DNA of 64,000 bases from Streptomyces sp. SLBN-31 (GTDB taxonomy: Bacteria > Actinomycetota > Actinomycetes > Streptomycetales > Streptomycetaceae), in NCBI RefSeq assembly GCF_006715395.1, contig NZ_VFNC01000001.1:2852001-2916000 (forward strand), in the 5' to 3' direction. The notes below the pieces were generated by a model. It did no database searches. It was not told the DNA's origin and worked only from the letters and a program-made list of their open reading frames with translations. Every line of letters begins with the position of its first letter. Position 1 is the first letter of the stretch. Position numbers and translations under genes: made by a program. Shown piece after piece: positions 41,263 through 50,062 of the stretch.

Positions 41263-41281
41263 TTAGGCAAGGCTTACCTAA
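41263..41281 (+). promoter_or_regulatory. Iron box (DmdR/DtxR-type operator)
   Basis: TTAGGCAAGGCTTACCTAA matches the 19-bp iron-box consensus TTAGGTTAGGCTCACCTAA at 15 or more positions and overlaps a -10-like TAGGTT. It lies directly before the AAGGAGG ribosome site of the gene at 41293, so that gene should be repressed by iron. Confidence 0.85.
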
Positions 41282-41292
41282 GGAGGTCTGGG

Positions 41293-42018
41293 ATGGGTGA
41301 CAGCCAGAGCTGGACGGCGGCGCCTGCCGCGGCGGAACGGGTCCGCTCGGTGATGGCCGCGGCGTGGTCCTGCGCGATCACCGCGGAGGGCGGCCGCGAG
41401 GAGTTCGTCGGCGCGCACACCGTGGCCGAGGACGGCCAGGTGCTGGTGAGCGTGCCCGAGGACAGCGCGCTGCTCGCGAGCGCGATCTTCGCACCCCGTG
41501 GGCAGCCGTCCGCCGTGCTGGAGTTCGCCGACGTCGCACCCGTCCCCGTACGCGACCGCATCCGGGCCAGGCTGTGGATGGCGGGGTCCTTCACCCCCGA
41601 GGGCGACCGCCTGGCGTTCCGGCCGACCCGGATCGTGCTGCGGCAGTCCTCCGGCGCGGTGGTCGTCGGCCTCGACGAGTTCGCCGTCGCCGCACCCGAT
41701 CCCCTGGCCCTGGCCGAGGCCCACCTGCTGACCCACCTCGCGGACTGCCACCCCGACGCCGTCGAGCGCCTGACGCGCCTCGTCGACCCCGGCAGCCTGC
41801 ACGGCGCCGTCCGCGTCCAGCCGCTCGCCGTCGACCGGCACGGACTGACGCTGCGCATCGAACGCGCCCGCGCCCACGGCGACGTACGCCTGCCGTTCCA
41901 CACGCCCGCCGACGACGTCGCGCAGTTCACCGAGCGCATGCACGTCCTGCTCGGACAGGCGAGTGCGGCCGCCTGCCCCCGAGCCCTACAGCGGCAGCGC
42001 ACAGACCGCGACCGGTGA
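41293..42018 (+). CDS. Iron-regulated DUF2470 / heme-utilisation-like protein
   Basis: A 241-residue protein. The N-terminal half resembles the pyridoxamine-oxidase-like split barrel of HugZ-type heme proteins, and the C-terminal half is a DUF2470 domain (LALAEAHLLTHLADCHPDAV; the His-x3-Asp/Asn stretch; RAHGDVRLPFHTPADD). DUF2470 commonly accompanies heme-degrading proteins. The strict iron box upstream makes a role in iron or heme acquisition likely. ATG 41293 with AAGGAGG seven bases ahead decides the start. It overlaps the convergent lactonase gene by 33 bp. Confidence 0.82.
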   Translation: MGDSQSWTAAPAAAERVRSVMAAAWSCAITAEGGREEFVGAHTVAEDGQVLVSVPEDSALLASAIFAPRGQPSAVLEFADVAPVPVRDRIRARLWMAGSFTPEGDRLAFRPTRIVLRQSSGAVVVGLDEFAVAAPDPLALAEAHLLTHLADCHPDAVERLTRLVDPGSLHGAVRVQPLAVDRHGLTLRIERARAHGDVRLPFHTPADDVAQFTERMHVLLGQASAAACPRALQRQRTDRDR

Positions 42019-43221
42019 GGCGAACGGCTTGCCCGCCAGCCGCAGTTCACCGCTGTCGTCGTCCACGTGGAAGACGCTGACGGTGCCCGACCGCTGGTTC
42101 GCCGCGAACAGCAGCGTGCCGTCCGGGGAGAAGGCGATCTGGCGGGGGAAGTCACCGGCCACCGGAACCGTGCCGAGCAGCCGCAGCCGGGCACCGTCCC
42201 GCTCGATCGCGTACCGCGCCAGGGTGTTGGCGCCGCGGTTGGCGAGGAACGCGTACGAACCGTTCGCGGTGACCAGGACCTGTGCCGGGTAGTTGGTGCC
42301 CGAACCGGAGCCCGTCGACTGCGGCTCGCCGATCGTCAGACGGCCGGTGGACGGCTCGTAGGCGCACACCGTGACCGTGTCGTCGACCTCGTTGGCCAGG
42401 TAGGCGTGGCGGCCGCCCGGGTGGAAGGTGAGGTGCCGCGGACCGGCACCCGGCTTCGCCGCGGCCCGCGCGACCTCGGTGAGCGTGCCGGTGCGTTCGT
42501 CGAGACGGTAGCTGTACACCGTGTCCGTGCCCAGGTCCACGGCGAGGACGTGGCCGCCGTCGGGGCTGGTGATGAACTGGTGGGCGTGCGGCCCCTGTTG
42601 ACCGGGGCCGGGGCCCGGGCTGGAGTGCGTGACCAGGTCGGTGCGCTCGCCGAGTCCGCCCGAACCGTTGATGGGGTGCACGGCCACGCTGCCCGAGCCG
42701 TAGTTGGCGCTCAGCAGCCAGCGGCCGCTCGGATGCACCGACAGATGGCACGGACCCGCCCCGCCGGTGCTCCGGCTGCCCAGGACCTCGCGGTCGGCCA
42801 GGCGCACGGCGGTCACCGCGCCGGCGTCCTGCTCGTCGACCGCGTAGAGCGTGTGCGCGTCCGGGTGCACGGCGAGGTAGGACGGATTGGCGATCCCGCT
42901 CACCGTGCCGGTGCCGGTGACGCGGCCGGTCTGCGGGTCGTAGGTGGCGAGGCCGATGCCCTTGCCGCCGCCCTCGACGCTCGTGTAGGTGCCCAGGAAG
43001 AGGGGGCGGGGGCCCGACGGCTTCGTCTTCGGGCTCGGGGTCGCCGCCGGCGCGCGGTGCGAGGACGCCGAGGACGCCGCGTGCCGTGACGCCGGGCTGC
43101 TCCCGGCATTCCCTGGCGGCGCGCAGGCCGGCAGCGCCGTCACCGCGCCGAGCCCGGCGAGCGCGCCGACGAAGCGGCGCCTGCTCCAGCCGCCGCTCGC
43201 CGCTCGTGTCCCACTGCCCAT
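41986..43221 (-). CDS. Lactonase family beta-propeller protein, Tat-exported
   Basis: A 411-residue protein with a twin-arginine signal (WSRRRFVGALAG) and possible lipobox LPAC, a Ser/Pro/Ala linker, then a seven-bladed propeller of the 6-phosphogluconolactonase (Pgl/YbhE) family: GTYTSVEGGGKGIGLATYD, GGAGPCHLSVHPSGRWLLSA, PHAHQFITSPDGGHVLAVD, GPRHLTFHPGGRHAYL and PRQIAFSPDGTLLFAANQ. An exported member is unlikely to act on cytosolic 6-phosphogluconolactone; its natural substrate is unknown. Start ATG 43221 is chosen for the signal peptide. Confidence 0.88.
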   Translation of the reverse strand: MGSGTRAASGGWSRRRFVGALAGLGAVTALPACAPPGNAGSSPASRHAASSASSHRAPAATPSPKTKPSGPRPLFLGTYTSVEGGGKGIGLATYDPQTGRVTGTGTVSGIANPSYLAVHPDAHTLYAVDEQDAGAVTAVRLADREVLGSRSTGGAGPCHLSVHPSGRWLLSANYGSGSVAVHPINGSGGLGERTDLVTHSSPGPGPGQQGPHAHQFITSPDGGHVLAVDLGTDTVYSYRLDERTGTLTEVARAAAKPGAGPRHLTFHPGGRHAYLANEVDDTVTVCAYEPSTGRLTIGEPQSTGSGSGTNYPAQVLVTANGSYAFLANRGANTLARYAIERDGARLRLLGTVPVAGDFPRQIAFSPDGTLLFAANQRSGTVSVFHVDDDSGELRLAGKPFASPVAVCALPL

Positions 43222-43848
43222 GCCCGCACCTCGCGTGGTCGCCCGCCTCTGCCTGACAAGCCACCTTGACGCGCAGGCCCCACCCTGCGCAAACAACGGG
43301 CCCACGTGTTGCACGCCGTGCAATGCCCGCGCACGGCTGCCGGCCACCTGCGCCGCGGACGGTCTGCGTGTCCACGAAGGACGTGCCGGGCGCGGCGAGT
43401 CCTGCCCGGTCCCGTGATCACGGCCGCCGACCACCGCCCGCCACCAGCGGTGGCCCTTCCCGCCCGGGAGCTGGTGCCGGGTACAGGCCGTGATGGCCCG
43501 TCCCGCCCGGACGTGCGCCGCCGCCGGCCGCAGGCTCGTCGTCGACAAGGCACCGGGGGACTCCCTGCCAGCCGACATCCGGCTCGCGCCCCCCGCATCA
43601 CCGTCCGGCTCGCGCCCTCCCGCATCCCGTCCGGGTCGCGCCCCCCGCATCCCGTCCGGGCCGGGACCTGCGCGTCATCGTCCGGGCCGGGTCCCGCGCG
43701 TCATCGTCCGGGCCGGGCCCCACGCGTCATCGTCTGGGCCGGGCCCCACGAGTTGCCGTCCCGGCCGGGCCCCACGAGTCGCCGTCCCGGCCGGGCCCCA
43801 CGAGTCACCGCCCGGGCCCGGCCCTGCCACTCACCGCCCCGCGCGGCC
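43222..43848. other. 627-bp intergenic region containing a minisatellite
   Basis: There is no gene recognisable on either strand between the lactonase and the gene ending at 43849. The first 370 bp show no structure I recognise; the rest is the 26-bp repeat array listed separately. Confidence 0.6.
43594..43826. repeat. 26-bp tandem repeat array (minisatellite)
   Basis: About nine imperfect units with the consensus CGCGTCATCGTCCGGGCCGG followed by GCCCCA. Units start at 43594, 43621, 43646, 43671, 43697, 43723, 43749, 43775 and 43801; the last five steps are exactly 26 bp, the earlier ones 25-27. The unit length is not a multiple of three and no conserved frame results, so it is not a protein repeat. 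It ends some 20 bp before the stop codon of the leftward gene. Confidence 0.85.
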
Positions 43849-44895
43849 CTACCAGTCCCCGTCCTCCACCGGCTTGCCCGGTGCGTCCTTCAGGGGTTTG
43901 ACCTGGGGCGGGGTGGGGGGCTGCCAGGGGTCGTGGTCGGCGCCGAGCCAGTCGCCGACCGGCTTCACGGCCTCCAGGGTGTCGGTGGGGGAGAGGTCCT
44001 GGGCGTCCTGGTCGTAGTAGTCGTACCAGGGCAGTCCCGCGCGGGTGTAGGCGGCGCGGTCGACCGGTGACGGCGGGGGTGCCTCGCCGGTGATGCGGCG
44101 CCACTCGGGCGGCGTCACGAGGTGCACGAAGACCCGGCCGGCGGGCTGCTCGGACCAGTCGTCGAGCGGCCGGTCGTCCCGGTAGACCTCCTGCCGCATG
44201 GAGCCGCCGACGCCGAGCCCCATGGCCGCCGGGGCCCGCGCGGCGGCGGGAGCGGGAGCCGCACCCGGAGCCGGTGCCGCCATGGGCATCGCGGCCATTC
44301 CGAAGCCGCCGCCCGGCGCGGCCGCCCGCGTCCGGGCGAGTTCCGCGCGGCGCCGCTCCGCCTCCCGCCACTCCGCCAGCTTCCGCTCACGCAGCGGGAA
44401 GGACTGCAGCTGTACGCCGCCCCAGACCTCCTCGCCGGTGACCTGGCCCTCGACGGTCGCCCCCAGACCCAGCGGCACCGCCACGAACTGGCGGACGGTG
44501 CCCTTGCCCGAGTTGATGCCATCCAGCCAGGGCTGACGCGGCAGTACGACGTAGTTCTGCGGCTTGCGCGAGAGCCGGTCGCTCCACGGCCTGCCCGAGA
44601 CCGCGCAGACCTTGCCCACCCCGACCTGGAGGGCGGCGGGCTCGACCGTGCCCGCGAAACTCAGCCACATCGCCTCGCGCAGGTACACCGGCAGCATCAC
44701 GCCGCCGCGCGCACGCCACGCCTCGGGCGCCGTGTCCGGATAGTCCGCCACCCGCCGGACCGGGAACTCGCCCAGCCCCGGCGGCAGCGGATGCGTCCCC
44801 GTCTCCGGCAGCCGCAGCGTGCGCACGAAGCGCACCGCCACCCCGCCCGGAAGCCGCAGAGTGTTCCCGTCGATCCGCACGCCGCTGTCGGCCAT
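43849..44895 (-). CDS. Unknown protein with Ala/Pro-rich linker
   Basis: A 348-residue protein that I do not recognise. The N-terminal 180 residues are a beta-rich domain (MADSGVRIDGNTLRLPGGVA; YPDTAPEAWRARGGVMLPVY; VCAVSGRPWSDRLSRKPQN). A charged helix (REAERRRAELARTRA) and a low-complexity Ala/Pro/Gly/Met linker (about residues 200-240) lead to a tryptophan-rich C-terminal part (GLPWYDYYDQDAQDL; DHDPWQPPTPPQV). No signal peptide or membrane segment. ATG 44895 has GAAGGGGG upstream. It lies downstream of the FUSC gene's stop on the same strand but separated by its own start region. Confidence 0.75.
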   Translation of the reverse strand: MADSGVRIDGNTLRLPGGVAVRFVRTLRLPETGTHPLPPGLGEFPVRRVADYPDTAPEAWRARGGVMLPVYLREAMWLSFAGTVEPAALQVGVGKVCAVSGRPWSDRLSRKPQNYVVLPRQPWLDGINSGKGTVRQFVAVPLGLGATVEGQVTGEEVWGGVQLQSFPLRERKLAEWREAERRRAELARTRAAAPGGGFGMAAMPMAAPAPGAAPAPAAARAPAAMGLGVGGSMRQEVYRDDRPLDDWSEQPAGRVFVHLVTPPEWRRITGEAPPPSPVDRAAYTRAGLPWYDYYDQDAQDLSPTDTLEAVKPVGDWLGADHDPWQPPTPPQVKPLKDAPGKPVEDGDW

Positions 44896-44953
44896 CGGCC
44901 CGCCCCCTTCGTTCCACGCTGCCGGGGAGACGTACGCCTCCCCGGTGACCACA

Positions 44954-46258
44954 TCACCTGGAACGACGCCGGGCACCCGCGCGGTTCCGGCGCAGCACCT
45001 CCGGAACGCGCAGCCGGCCGGAGTCGCGCAGGCTCTCCCGCAGCCGGGTCAGCCGCGGCATGCGCTCGCGCTGCTCGGCGGAGGCCCGGTCCAGCTCCTC
45101 CAGCAGCCGGCGCGAGCGGTGCTCGGTGTCCATCTCATCCAGGATGCGGTTGACCTCGGTCAGCACCGCGCCGTGCAGCTGCCAGCTGCGCGCGTCGCGC
45201 TGGACCTCCTCCAGCAGCAGCTGGGCCAGCTTGTCCCGGGTCGTCCCGGCCTGGCGCAGCTCCGCGGCCAGCCGTGCCTCGGCCGACTCGGCGCTGACGC
45301 TGACGCTGGTGGTGACGAGGACCGCGAAACTGACCACCGCGTCCGCGATCTCCGACAGCAGCCGCTCCACCGCGGCCCCCGTCTCGCGCGCGAACAGCGG
45401 CTCCGGATCGCGCTCCTTGGCGAGGTCGGTGAAGGTACGGGCGAGCACCCGCAGCACCACCGTGCAGATCTCCAGCGTGTCCAGCCCGGTGCGCAGCACG
45501 ACCCGGTGCAGCAGTCCCTCCCGCACGCGCGGATTGAGCCGCAGACTGTCCTCGGCCTGCCGCAGCGCCGCGTCCACCTCGACGATGTCGTGGTCGAGGC
45601 GGCGCGCCTCGTGCAGCCGCTCGGTCGCGTGCTCGACGGGCGTGCGCCCGGAGGCCTCCTCGCCCATGCGCAGCATCAGCTGCCGCACCCGCCGGGCGAG
45701 CCCCTCGATCGACTCACCCGCCTCGTCCACCCACACGGGCGGCGCGAGCAGCAGATTGCAGGCCATGCCGACGACCGCGCCGATCAGCGTCTCCACGATG
45801 CGGGCCCACGCGGTGTCGCCGACCGTCGTGACGCCGAGGACCAGCATGGCGCTGATCGCCACCTCGGGGACGTACTCCTCGACCCGTACCAGCCGCCCCA
45901 CCGCCAGCGCGGCCACGATCAGCAGCGCGAGGCTCCACCAGGTCAGACCGACCAGCTGGCTGAAGGCGATGGCGACCAGGACGCCGGCCACCACCGAGTT
46001 GACCCGGCGGATGCCGTTCGTGAGCGTGGCGTACAGGGTGACCTGGACGACCAGCAGCGCGGTGAGCGGCGCGGTCAGCGGGGCCGCCTCGGGACTCAGG
46101 CGCAGTGCGACGACGTAGGCCACCGTCGCCGCGACGGCCGACCGAAGCGTCTGCACCACCGCCGGGTCGCGTCGGCGCTTCACGTCCCGGACGAGGGACG
46201 CCCTCCACTCACGTACATCTGGCACTACGGGCTGTTCCCTTTCCACTGCCTCGAACAC
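44954..46258 (-). CDS. FUSC/aromatic-acid-exporter family membrane protein
   Basis: A 434-residue protein with about six membrane segments in residues 30-175 (TLRSAVAATVAYVVALRLSP; SLALLIVAALAVGRLV; AISAMLVLGVTTVG; LIGAVVGMACNLLLAPPVWV) followed by a long cytoplasmic helical domain (LLLEEVQRDARSWQLHGAVL; MDTEHRSRRLLEELDRASAE). This is the FUSC/ArAE layout, linked to export of aromatic acids in other bacteria. I use GTG 46258; it lacks a clear ribosome site, and an internal GTG (before PDVREW) is possible. The open frame far upstream of this is antisense shadow. Confidence 0.83.
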   Translation of the reverse strand: MFEAVEREQPVVPDVREWRASLVRDVKRRRDPAVVQTLRSAVAATVAYVVALRLSPEAAPLTAPLTALLVVQVTLYATLTNGIRRVNSVVAGVLVAIAFSQLVGLTWWSLALLIVAALAVGRLVRVEEYVPEVAISAMLVLGVTTVGDTAWARIVETLIGAVVGMACNLLLAPPVWVDEAGESIEGLARRVRQLMLRMGEEASGRTPVEHATERLHEARRLDHDIVEVDAALRQAEDSLRLNPRVREGLLHRVVLRTGLDTLEICTVVLRVLARTFTDLAKERDPEPLFARETGAAVERLLSEIADAVVSFAVLVTTSVSVSAESAEARLAAELRQAGTTRDKLAQLLLEEVQRDARSWQLHGAVLTEVNRILDEMDTEHRSRRLLEELDRASAEQRERMPRLTRLRESLRDSGRLRVPEVLRRNRAGARRRSR

Positions 46259-46348
46259 GTACGACGTTTCTGTTGAGGACCGTAACTGTCCGCAAGCACA
46301 CCTAGATTGCTGACGACGGCCGGTGGACGGCAAGAGGGGAGAACGGTG

Positions 46349-46933
46349 ATGGCGGACACCCGGGACTTCGAGGTTCTCACACGTGCGCACTCCCATCTCG
46401 GCGACGTGGTCGCCGCGGTGCCCGAGTCGGCGTGGGGAGCGCCGACTCCGTGCACCGAGTGGACCGCGCGTCAGGTCCTCAACCACGCCCGGATCGACCA
46501 GCAGGGCTACGGCCTCGCGCTCACCGGCGGCCGGCCGGACTCCGACCCCTTCCACCCGGCCGACGTGCTGGACGGGGACCCGGCGGCCGAGCTCGGCAAG
46601 GTGCTGAGCCGGGTCGCGGAGGCCTACGCCGCGCTGCCCGCGGACGCCGAGCAGGTGCCGACGCCGCTCGGCCCGCTGTCCCCGCGGCTCGCCGCGGCGG
46701 CGGCCGCCATGGACGCGGCCGTGCACGCCTGGGACATCGCGGTGGCCACCGGCCAGGACCGCCCGCTGGACGTGGAGCTGGCCGAGGGCATCTGGCCGGC
46801 GGCGGATCGGCTCGTGGACCACCTCCGGGACTCCTACCAGGTCTTCGCGCCCGCCAGGCGGCTCCCGTACGGCCATGACCGGGCCGAGGCCCTGCTGGCC
46901 TTCCTCGGCCGGGACCCGCACTGGACCCCGTGA
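46349..46933 (+). CDS. Mycothiol maleylpyruvate-isomerase N-domain (MDMPI/TIGR03086-like) protein
   Basis: A 194-residue DinB-like four-helix protein. The metal-site His occurs in TPCTEWTARQVLNHARIDQ, with further family blocks AAAMDAAVHAWDIAVATGQD and WPAADRLVDHLRDSYQVFAP; the HAWDIA motif is the usual second His site. Family members use mycothiol or bind divalent metals; the individual substrate is unknown. GGGGAG seven bases before ATG 46349 supports this start over GTG 46346. Confidence 0.85.
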   Translation: MADTRDFEVLTRAHSHLGDVVAAVPESAWGAPTPCTEWTARQVLNHARIDQQGYGLALTGGRPDSDPFHPADVLDGDPAAELGKVLSRVAEAYAALPADAEQVPTPLGPLSPRLAAAAAAMDAAVHAWDIAVATGQDRPLDVELAEGIWPAADRLVDHLRDSYQVFAPARRLPYGHDRAEALLAFLGRDPHWTP

Positions 46934-47029
46934 CCGACGGGGACACGGCCCTCCGGTAAATGAGTTGCGGTCGCCCTCGCCGATGAGTGATCTCTTGCGG
47001 TGGACGTCCGCACTCACCAGGGGGAGCCG

Positions 47030-47932
47030 ATGGAGCCGACACAGCCCGGTACGGCCCGGGCGCTGCGGGCGCTGCGGCACGTGGCCGCCCGCTCCTCCGG
47101 GCCTGCCGTCGGCCCCGGGCCGCGGATCACGCTGAACTTCCACCCCGACCGGGCGGCCGGCGGGCTGCCCATCCTGCGGGCCCTGGCCCAGGACGGCGCC
47201 TACCACTCGCAGTTCGTCACCGGCACCAGCAACGGCGGCCTCACCGCGCACCCCGGCGGCGACCGGTGGCGCTGGGAGAGCCGCATCTTCGGGGGCGCCT
47301 ACGACGACGCCGACCCGCACGAGCGGCCCGTGTACGGCGCGCTGAACTTCCGGCGTCAAGTCGTCGGCGCCGCCCCGCGGTTCGGCTCCTCGCACTTCCG
47401 GCTCACCGCCGACACCGTGGACCGGACCACCTTCTGCTATCCCGACAGCGCCGCCGAGCCGGCCGATTTCGGGGTCGCCGCAGGCATGTCGCTGATCGAG
47501 CTCGCCGAGGCCGACGAGCAGGACGCCCTCAACGACTACATCGAGGCGCAGGTCCACGGCGGGGTCCTGCTCGCCCGGCACGTCGAGGCGCTCGTCCTGG
47601 ACGCGAGCTACCGCGGCACCGCCGTCGAGGCCGAGGCCCGCCGGCTGCCCTGCCCTCTCGAATGGCACCCCGGTTACCGCCTGACGGTGGAAGAACTGCG
47701 CGAGCACGCGGACTACCGGGGGCCCGAGTACGCCGCCCTCGGCGCCCGGATCGCCGAGGACGGGCGGATCGACCCGCGGATCATCGGGGACGCCGCTCGC
47801 ACCGGCCGGTACGAGCCGCAGGACCTGAAGATGGTGTGGCACACCCTCGCCCGCTTCGGCGCCCCGGAGGGCGCGGGCACCGCCTACGCGTCCGGCGGCC
47901 ACACGCCAGGGGTGAGCACGCCGAGCGCGTAG
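47030..47932 (+). CDS. DUF3626 family protein
   Basis: A 300-residue member of the uncharacterised DUF3626 family, with the family's opening strand ITLNFHPDR, the block GTSNGGLTAHPGGDRWRWES, RPVYGALNFRRQVVGAAPRFG and ALNDYIEAQVHGGVLLARHVEALVLD (written here in pieces). The middle VHGGV stretch is well conserved in the family. No membrane segments or signal peptide. GGGGGAG precedes ATG 47030; a GTG ten codons earlier is possible. It is followed by decayed sequence. Confidence 0.82.
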   Translation: MEPTQPGTARALRALRHVAARSSGPAVGPGPRITLNFHPDRAAGGLPILRALAQDGAYHSQFVTGTSNGGLTAHPGGDRWRWESRIFGGAYDDADPHERPVYGALNFRRQVVGAAPRFGSSHFRLTADTVDRTTFCYPDSAAEPADFGVAAGMSLIELAEADEQDALNDYIEAQVHGGVLLARHVEALVLDASYRGTAVEAEARRLPCPLEWHPGYRLTVEELREHADYRGPEYAALGARIAEDGRIDPRIIGDAARTGRYEPQDLKMVWHTLARFGAPEGAGTAYASGGHTPGVSTPSA

Positions 47933-48136
47933 GCGCGCGCCACCGGCTCGGCGCGGTTCGAGGTGACGCCGTCCGCGGTCAGACCGGTCCCCCTGGCGGC
48001 CCGCGCGGTGGTCGCGCCCCCGGGCGAGCAGCGCCAGGAAGCGGGCCTCGACGGGCACCACGGGGACCGCTTCCCGGTGGAAGAGCGTCAGGGCGCGATT
48101 GCGCCACACCACGGCCTCACTACGGCCCTCTTCCAC
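47933..48136 (-). pseudogene. Possible decayed helix-turn-helix gene
   Basis: On the minus strand VVWRNRALTLFHREAVPVVP leads to VEARFLALLARG, after which the likely continuation (TGLTADGVTSNRAEPVARAY, ALGVLTPG) is in another frame. This resembles a LuxR/sigma-like helix-turn-helix that has been frameshifted. The similarity is weak, and the whole interval 47933-48290 otherwise shows nothing convincing. Confidence 0.25.
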
Positions 48137-48290
48137 CCGTCGCTCCCGTCACCCGGCGCGCCCGACGGCCGGATGGTCCCGCGGCGTCGTGCGAGGGCGG
48201 GGCGATCCTGCCCGCGGCATCGCGTGACGGCGGCGGGCCCGTCCCCCCCGGCGGCCTGCAACGCCAGGCGAACCAGCATGCCGCGCCGCG

Positions 48291-49928
48291 CTACACCGCC
48301 AGCCAGGCCGCGTGGTCGGGGGCCAGCACACCGTCCTCCACGGGGCCGCTCGCCAGCAGCAGCGACGTGTGCGCGGGCAGTCGGTAGGCCTCGGAGGAGA
48401 GGTTGACCGCGCACACGAACCCGGGCTCGCGAGCGAACACGAGCACGCCGGCCGGGGCGTCGAGCCACGTCAGGTCGCCGTCGCCGAGCGCGGGATGCTC
48501 GCGGCGCAGCCGCAGGGCGGCCCGGTACAGCTCCAGCATCGAGTGCTCGTCGCCGCGCTGCTCGTCGGCCCCGCGGCCGGCCCAGGCAGCGGGCTGCGGC
48601 AGCCAGGGCTCGGCCTGCGCGCCGTCCGGGCTGAAGCCGTACGGCGGGTTCGACCCCGACCACGGGATCGGCACCCGGCAGCCGTCCCGCCCGCGGTCGG
48701 TGTGCCCGGAGCGCTCCCAGACCGGGTCCTGCAGCACGGACTCCGGCAGGTCCTCGACCTCCGGCAGGCCCAGCTCCTCGCCCTGGTAGACGTAGGCGCC
48801 GCCGGGCAGGGCGAGCATCAGCAGGGCGGCCGCGCGGGCCCGGAGCGTGCCCAGCTCCAGGTCCAGGGGGCCCTCGGGCCGGTAGGGCTCGTTCACCGTC
48901 CACCGCCTGGCGGCCTTGCGGCCGTAGCGGCTGGGATGGCGTACGACGTCGTGGTTGGACAGCACCCAGGTGGCCGGCGCGCCCACCGCGCCGAGCATGG
49001 CGAGGGAGTCGTCGATGACGGCCCGCAGGTCCTTGGCGTCCCAACTGGACATCAGGAAGTCGAAGTTGAACGCCGTGTGCAGGCCGTCGGCGCGGACGTA
49101 GGCGGCGAGCCGTTCGGGGGTGTCCGCCCAGGCCTCCGCGACGAACGACCGGTCGCCCGGGAACTCGTCGGCCACCCGGCGCCAGGACCGGTAGATGTCG
49201 TGCACCTCGTCACGGTCCCAGTGCGGGTGGTCCAGATGCCGCCGCGGCCCCCGCTCCTCGACGGGCGGCGGCAGGTCGGGCAGTTCGGGGTGCTTGATGA
49301 GCCCGTGCGCGACGTCGATCCGGAAGCCGTCCACGCCCCGGCCGAACCAGAAGCGGAGGATCGACTCGAACTCGGCGCGGACCTCCGGGTGCTGCCAGTT
49401 GAGGTCGGGCTGCTCGGGGGCGAACAGATGCAGGTACCACTCGCCGTCGGGCAGCCGGGTCCAGGCCGGGCCGCCGAAGCAGGAGGCCCAGTCGTTGGGC
49501 GGTTCAGCGCCGTCGGGCCCACGGCCCGGCCGGAAGACGTAGCGCTCCCGCTCCGGGCTGCCCGGTCCGGCCGCCAGCGCGGCCCGGAACCACGCGTGCC
49601 GGTCGGAGGTGTGGTTGGGCACGATGTCGGGGATGACGCGGATGCCGTGCCGGTGTGCTTCCTCGATGAGCAGCTCGGCTTCCTCCAGCGTGCCGAACAG
49701 CGGGTCGATCTCCCGGTAGTCGGCGACGTCGTAGCCGTGGTCGGCCATCGGGGACCGGTACCACGGGTTGATCCAGACGGCGTCGACGCCGAGCCACTTC
49801 AGATACGGCAGCCGGGAGCGGAGGCCGGCGATGTCGCCGACACCGTCGCCGTTCCCGTCGGCGAAGCTGCGGATGTAGACCTGGTAGATGACGGCATCGC
49901 GCCACCAAGGTACGGCGGAGGTGGACAT
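48291..49928 (-). CDS. GH13 alpha-glucosidase
   Basis: A 545-residue cytoplasmic enzyme of glycoside hydrolase family 13, oligo-1,6-/alpha-glucosidase-like. Conserved regions: DIVPNHTSD, GFRIDVAHGL with the nucleophile Asp, FVAEAWAD with the acid/base Glu and VLSNHDVVRHPSR with the transition-state Asp. WWRDAVIYQVYIRSFADGNG at the start is typical. It would split alpha-glucosides such as maltose or maltooligosaccharides to glucose. No sugar transporter is next to it; the divergent LacI gene is the likely repressor. ATG 49928 is preceded by GAGGAG at ten bases; longer N-termini are unlikely. Confidence 0.92.
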   Translation of the reverse strand: MSTSAVPWWRDAVIYQVYIRSFADGNGDGVGDIAGLRSRLPYLKWLGVDAVWINPWYRSPMADHGYDVADYREIDPLFGTLEEAELLIEEAHRHGIRVIPDIVPNHTSDRHAWFRAALAAGPGSPERERYVFRPGRGPDGAEPPNDWASCFGGPAWTRLPDGEWYLHLFAPEQPDLNWQHPEVRAEFESILRFWFGRGVDGFRIDVAHGLIKHPELPDLPPPVEERGPRRHLDHPHWDRDEVHDIYRSWRRVADEFPGDRSFVAEAWADTPERLAAYVRADGLHTAFNFDFLMSSWDAKDLRAVIDDSLAMLGAVGAPATWVLSNHDVVRHPSRYGRKAARRWTVNEPYRPEGPLDLELGTLRARAAALLMLALPGGAYVYQGEELGLPEVEDLPESVLQDPVWERSGHTDRGRDGCRVPIPWSGSNPPYGFSPDGAQAEPWLPQPAAWAGRGADEQRGDEHSMLELYRAALRLRREHPALGDGDLTWLDAPAGVLVFAREPGFVCAVNLSSEAYRLPAHTSLLLASGPVEDGVLAPDHAAWLAV

Positions 49929-49956
49929 TCGGTGCGTGCTCCTCGGTCGTGACAAC

Positions 49957-49966
49957 GCTTGCAAGC
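49957..49966. promoter_or_regulatory. LacI-type operator before the GH13 gene
   Basis: GCTTGCAAGC is a perfect palindrome with the CTTGCA half-sites of the MalR/AglR type, 29 bp before the GH13 start. Confidence 0.6.
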
Positions 49967-50019
49967 CTGAACCGTCCCGGCGGGGACCGTCAATGCGTTA
50001 CGGGTCAGTAATGCCCTGG

Positions 50020-50056
50020 CAGCGCTGTCATGAACCGCGCACACCTGTGCTAGCGT
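50020..50056 (+). promoter_or_regulatory. Leaderless promoter of the LacI gene with CAGCGCTG palindrome
   Basis: CAGCGCTG (50020-50027), -35-like TGTCAT (50027-50032), 18 bp, -10 TAGCGT (50051-50056), then six bases to ATG 50063. Confidence 0.55.
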
Positions 50057-50062
50057 CCGCCC

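Noticed and set aside
43594..43826. CRISPR array
   Set aside because: Units follow one another directly with no unique spacers between them, and no cas genes are in the window.
46259..48136. Large minus-strand extension of the FUSC protein to over 1000 codons
   Set aside because: It runs antisense through the MDMPI and DUF3626 genes and contains no domain; the FUSC fold is complete from 46258.
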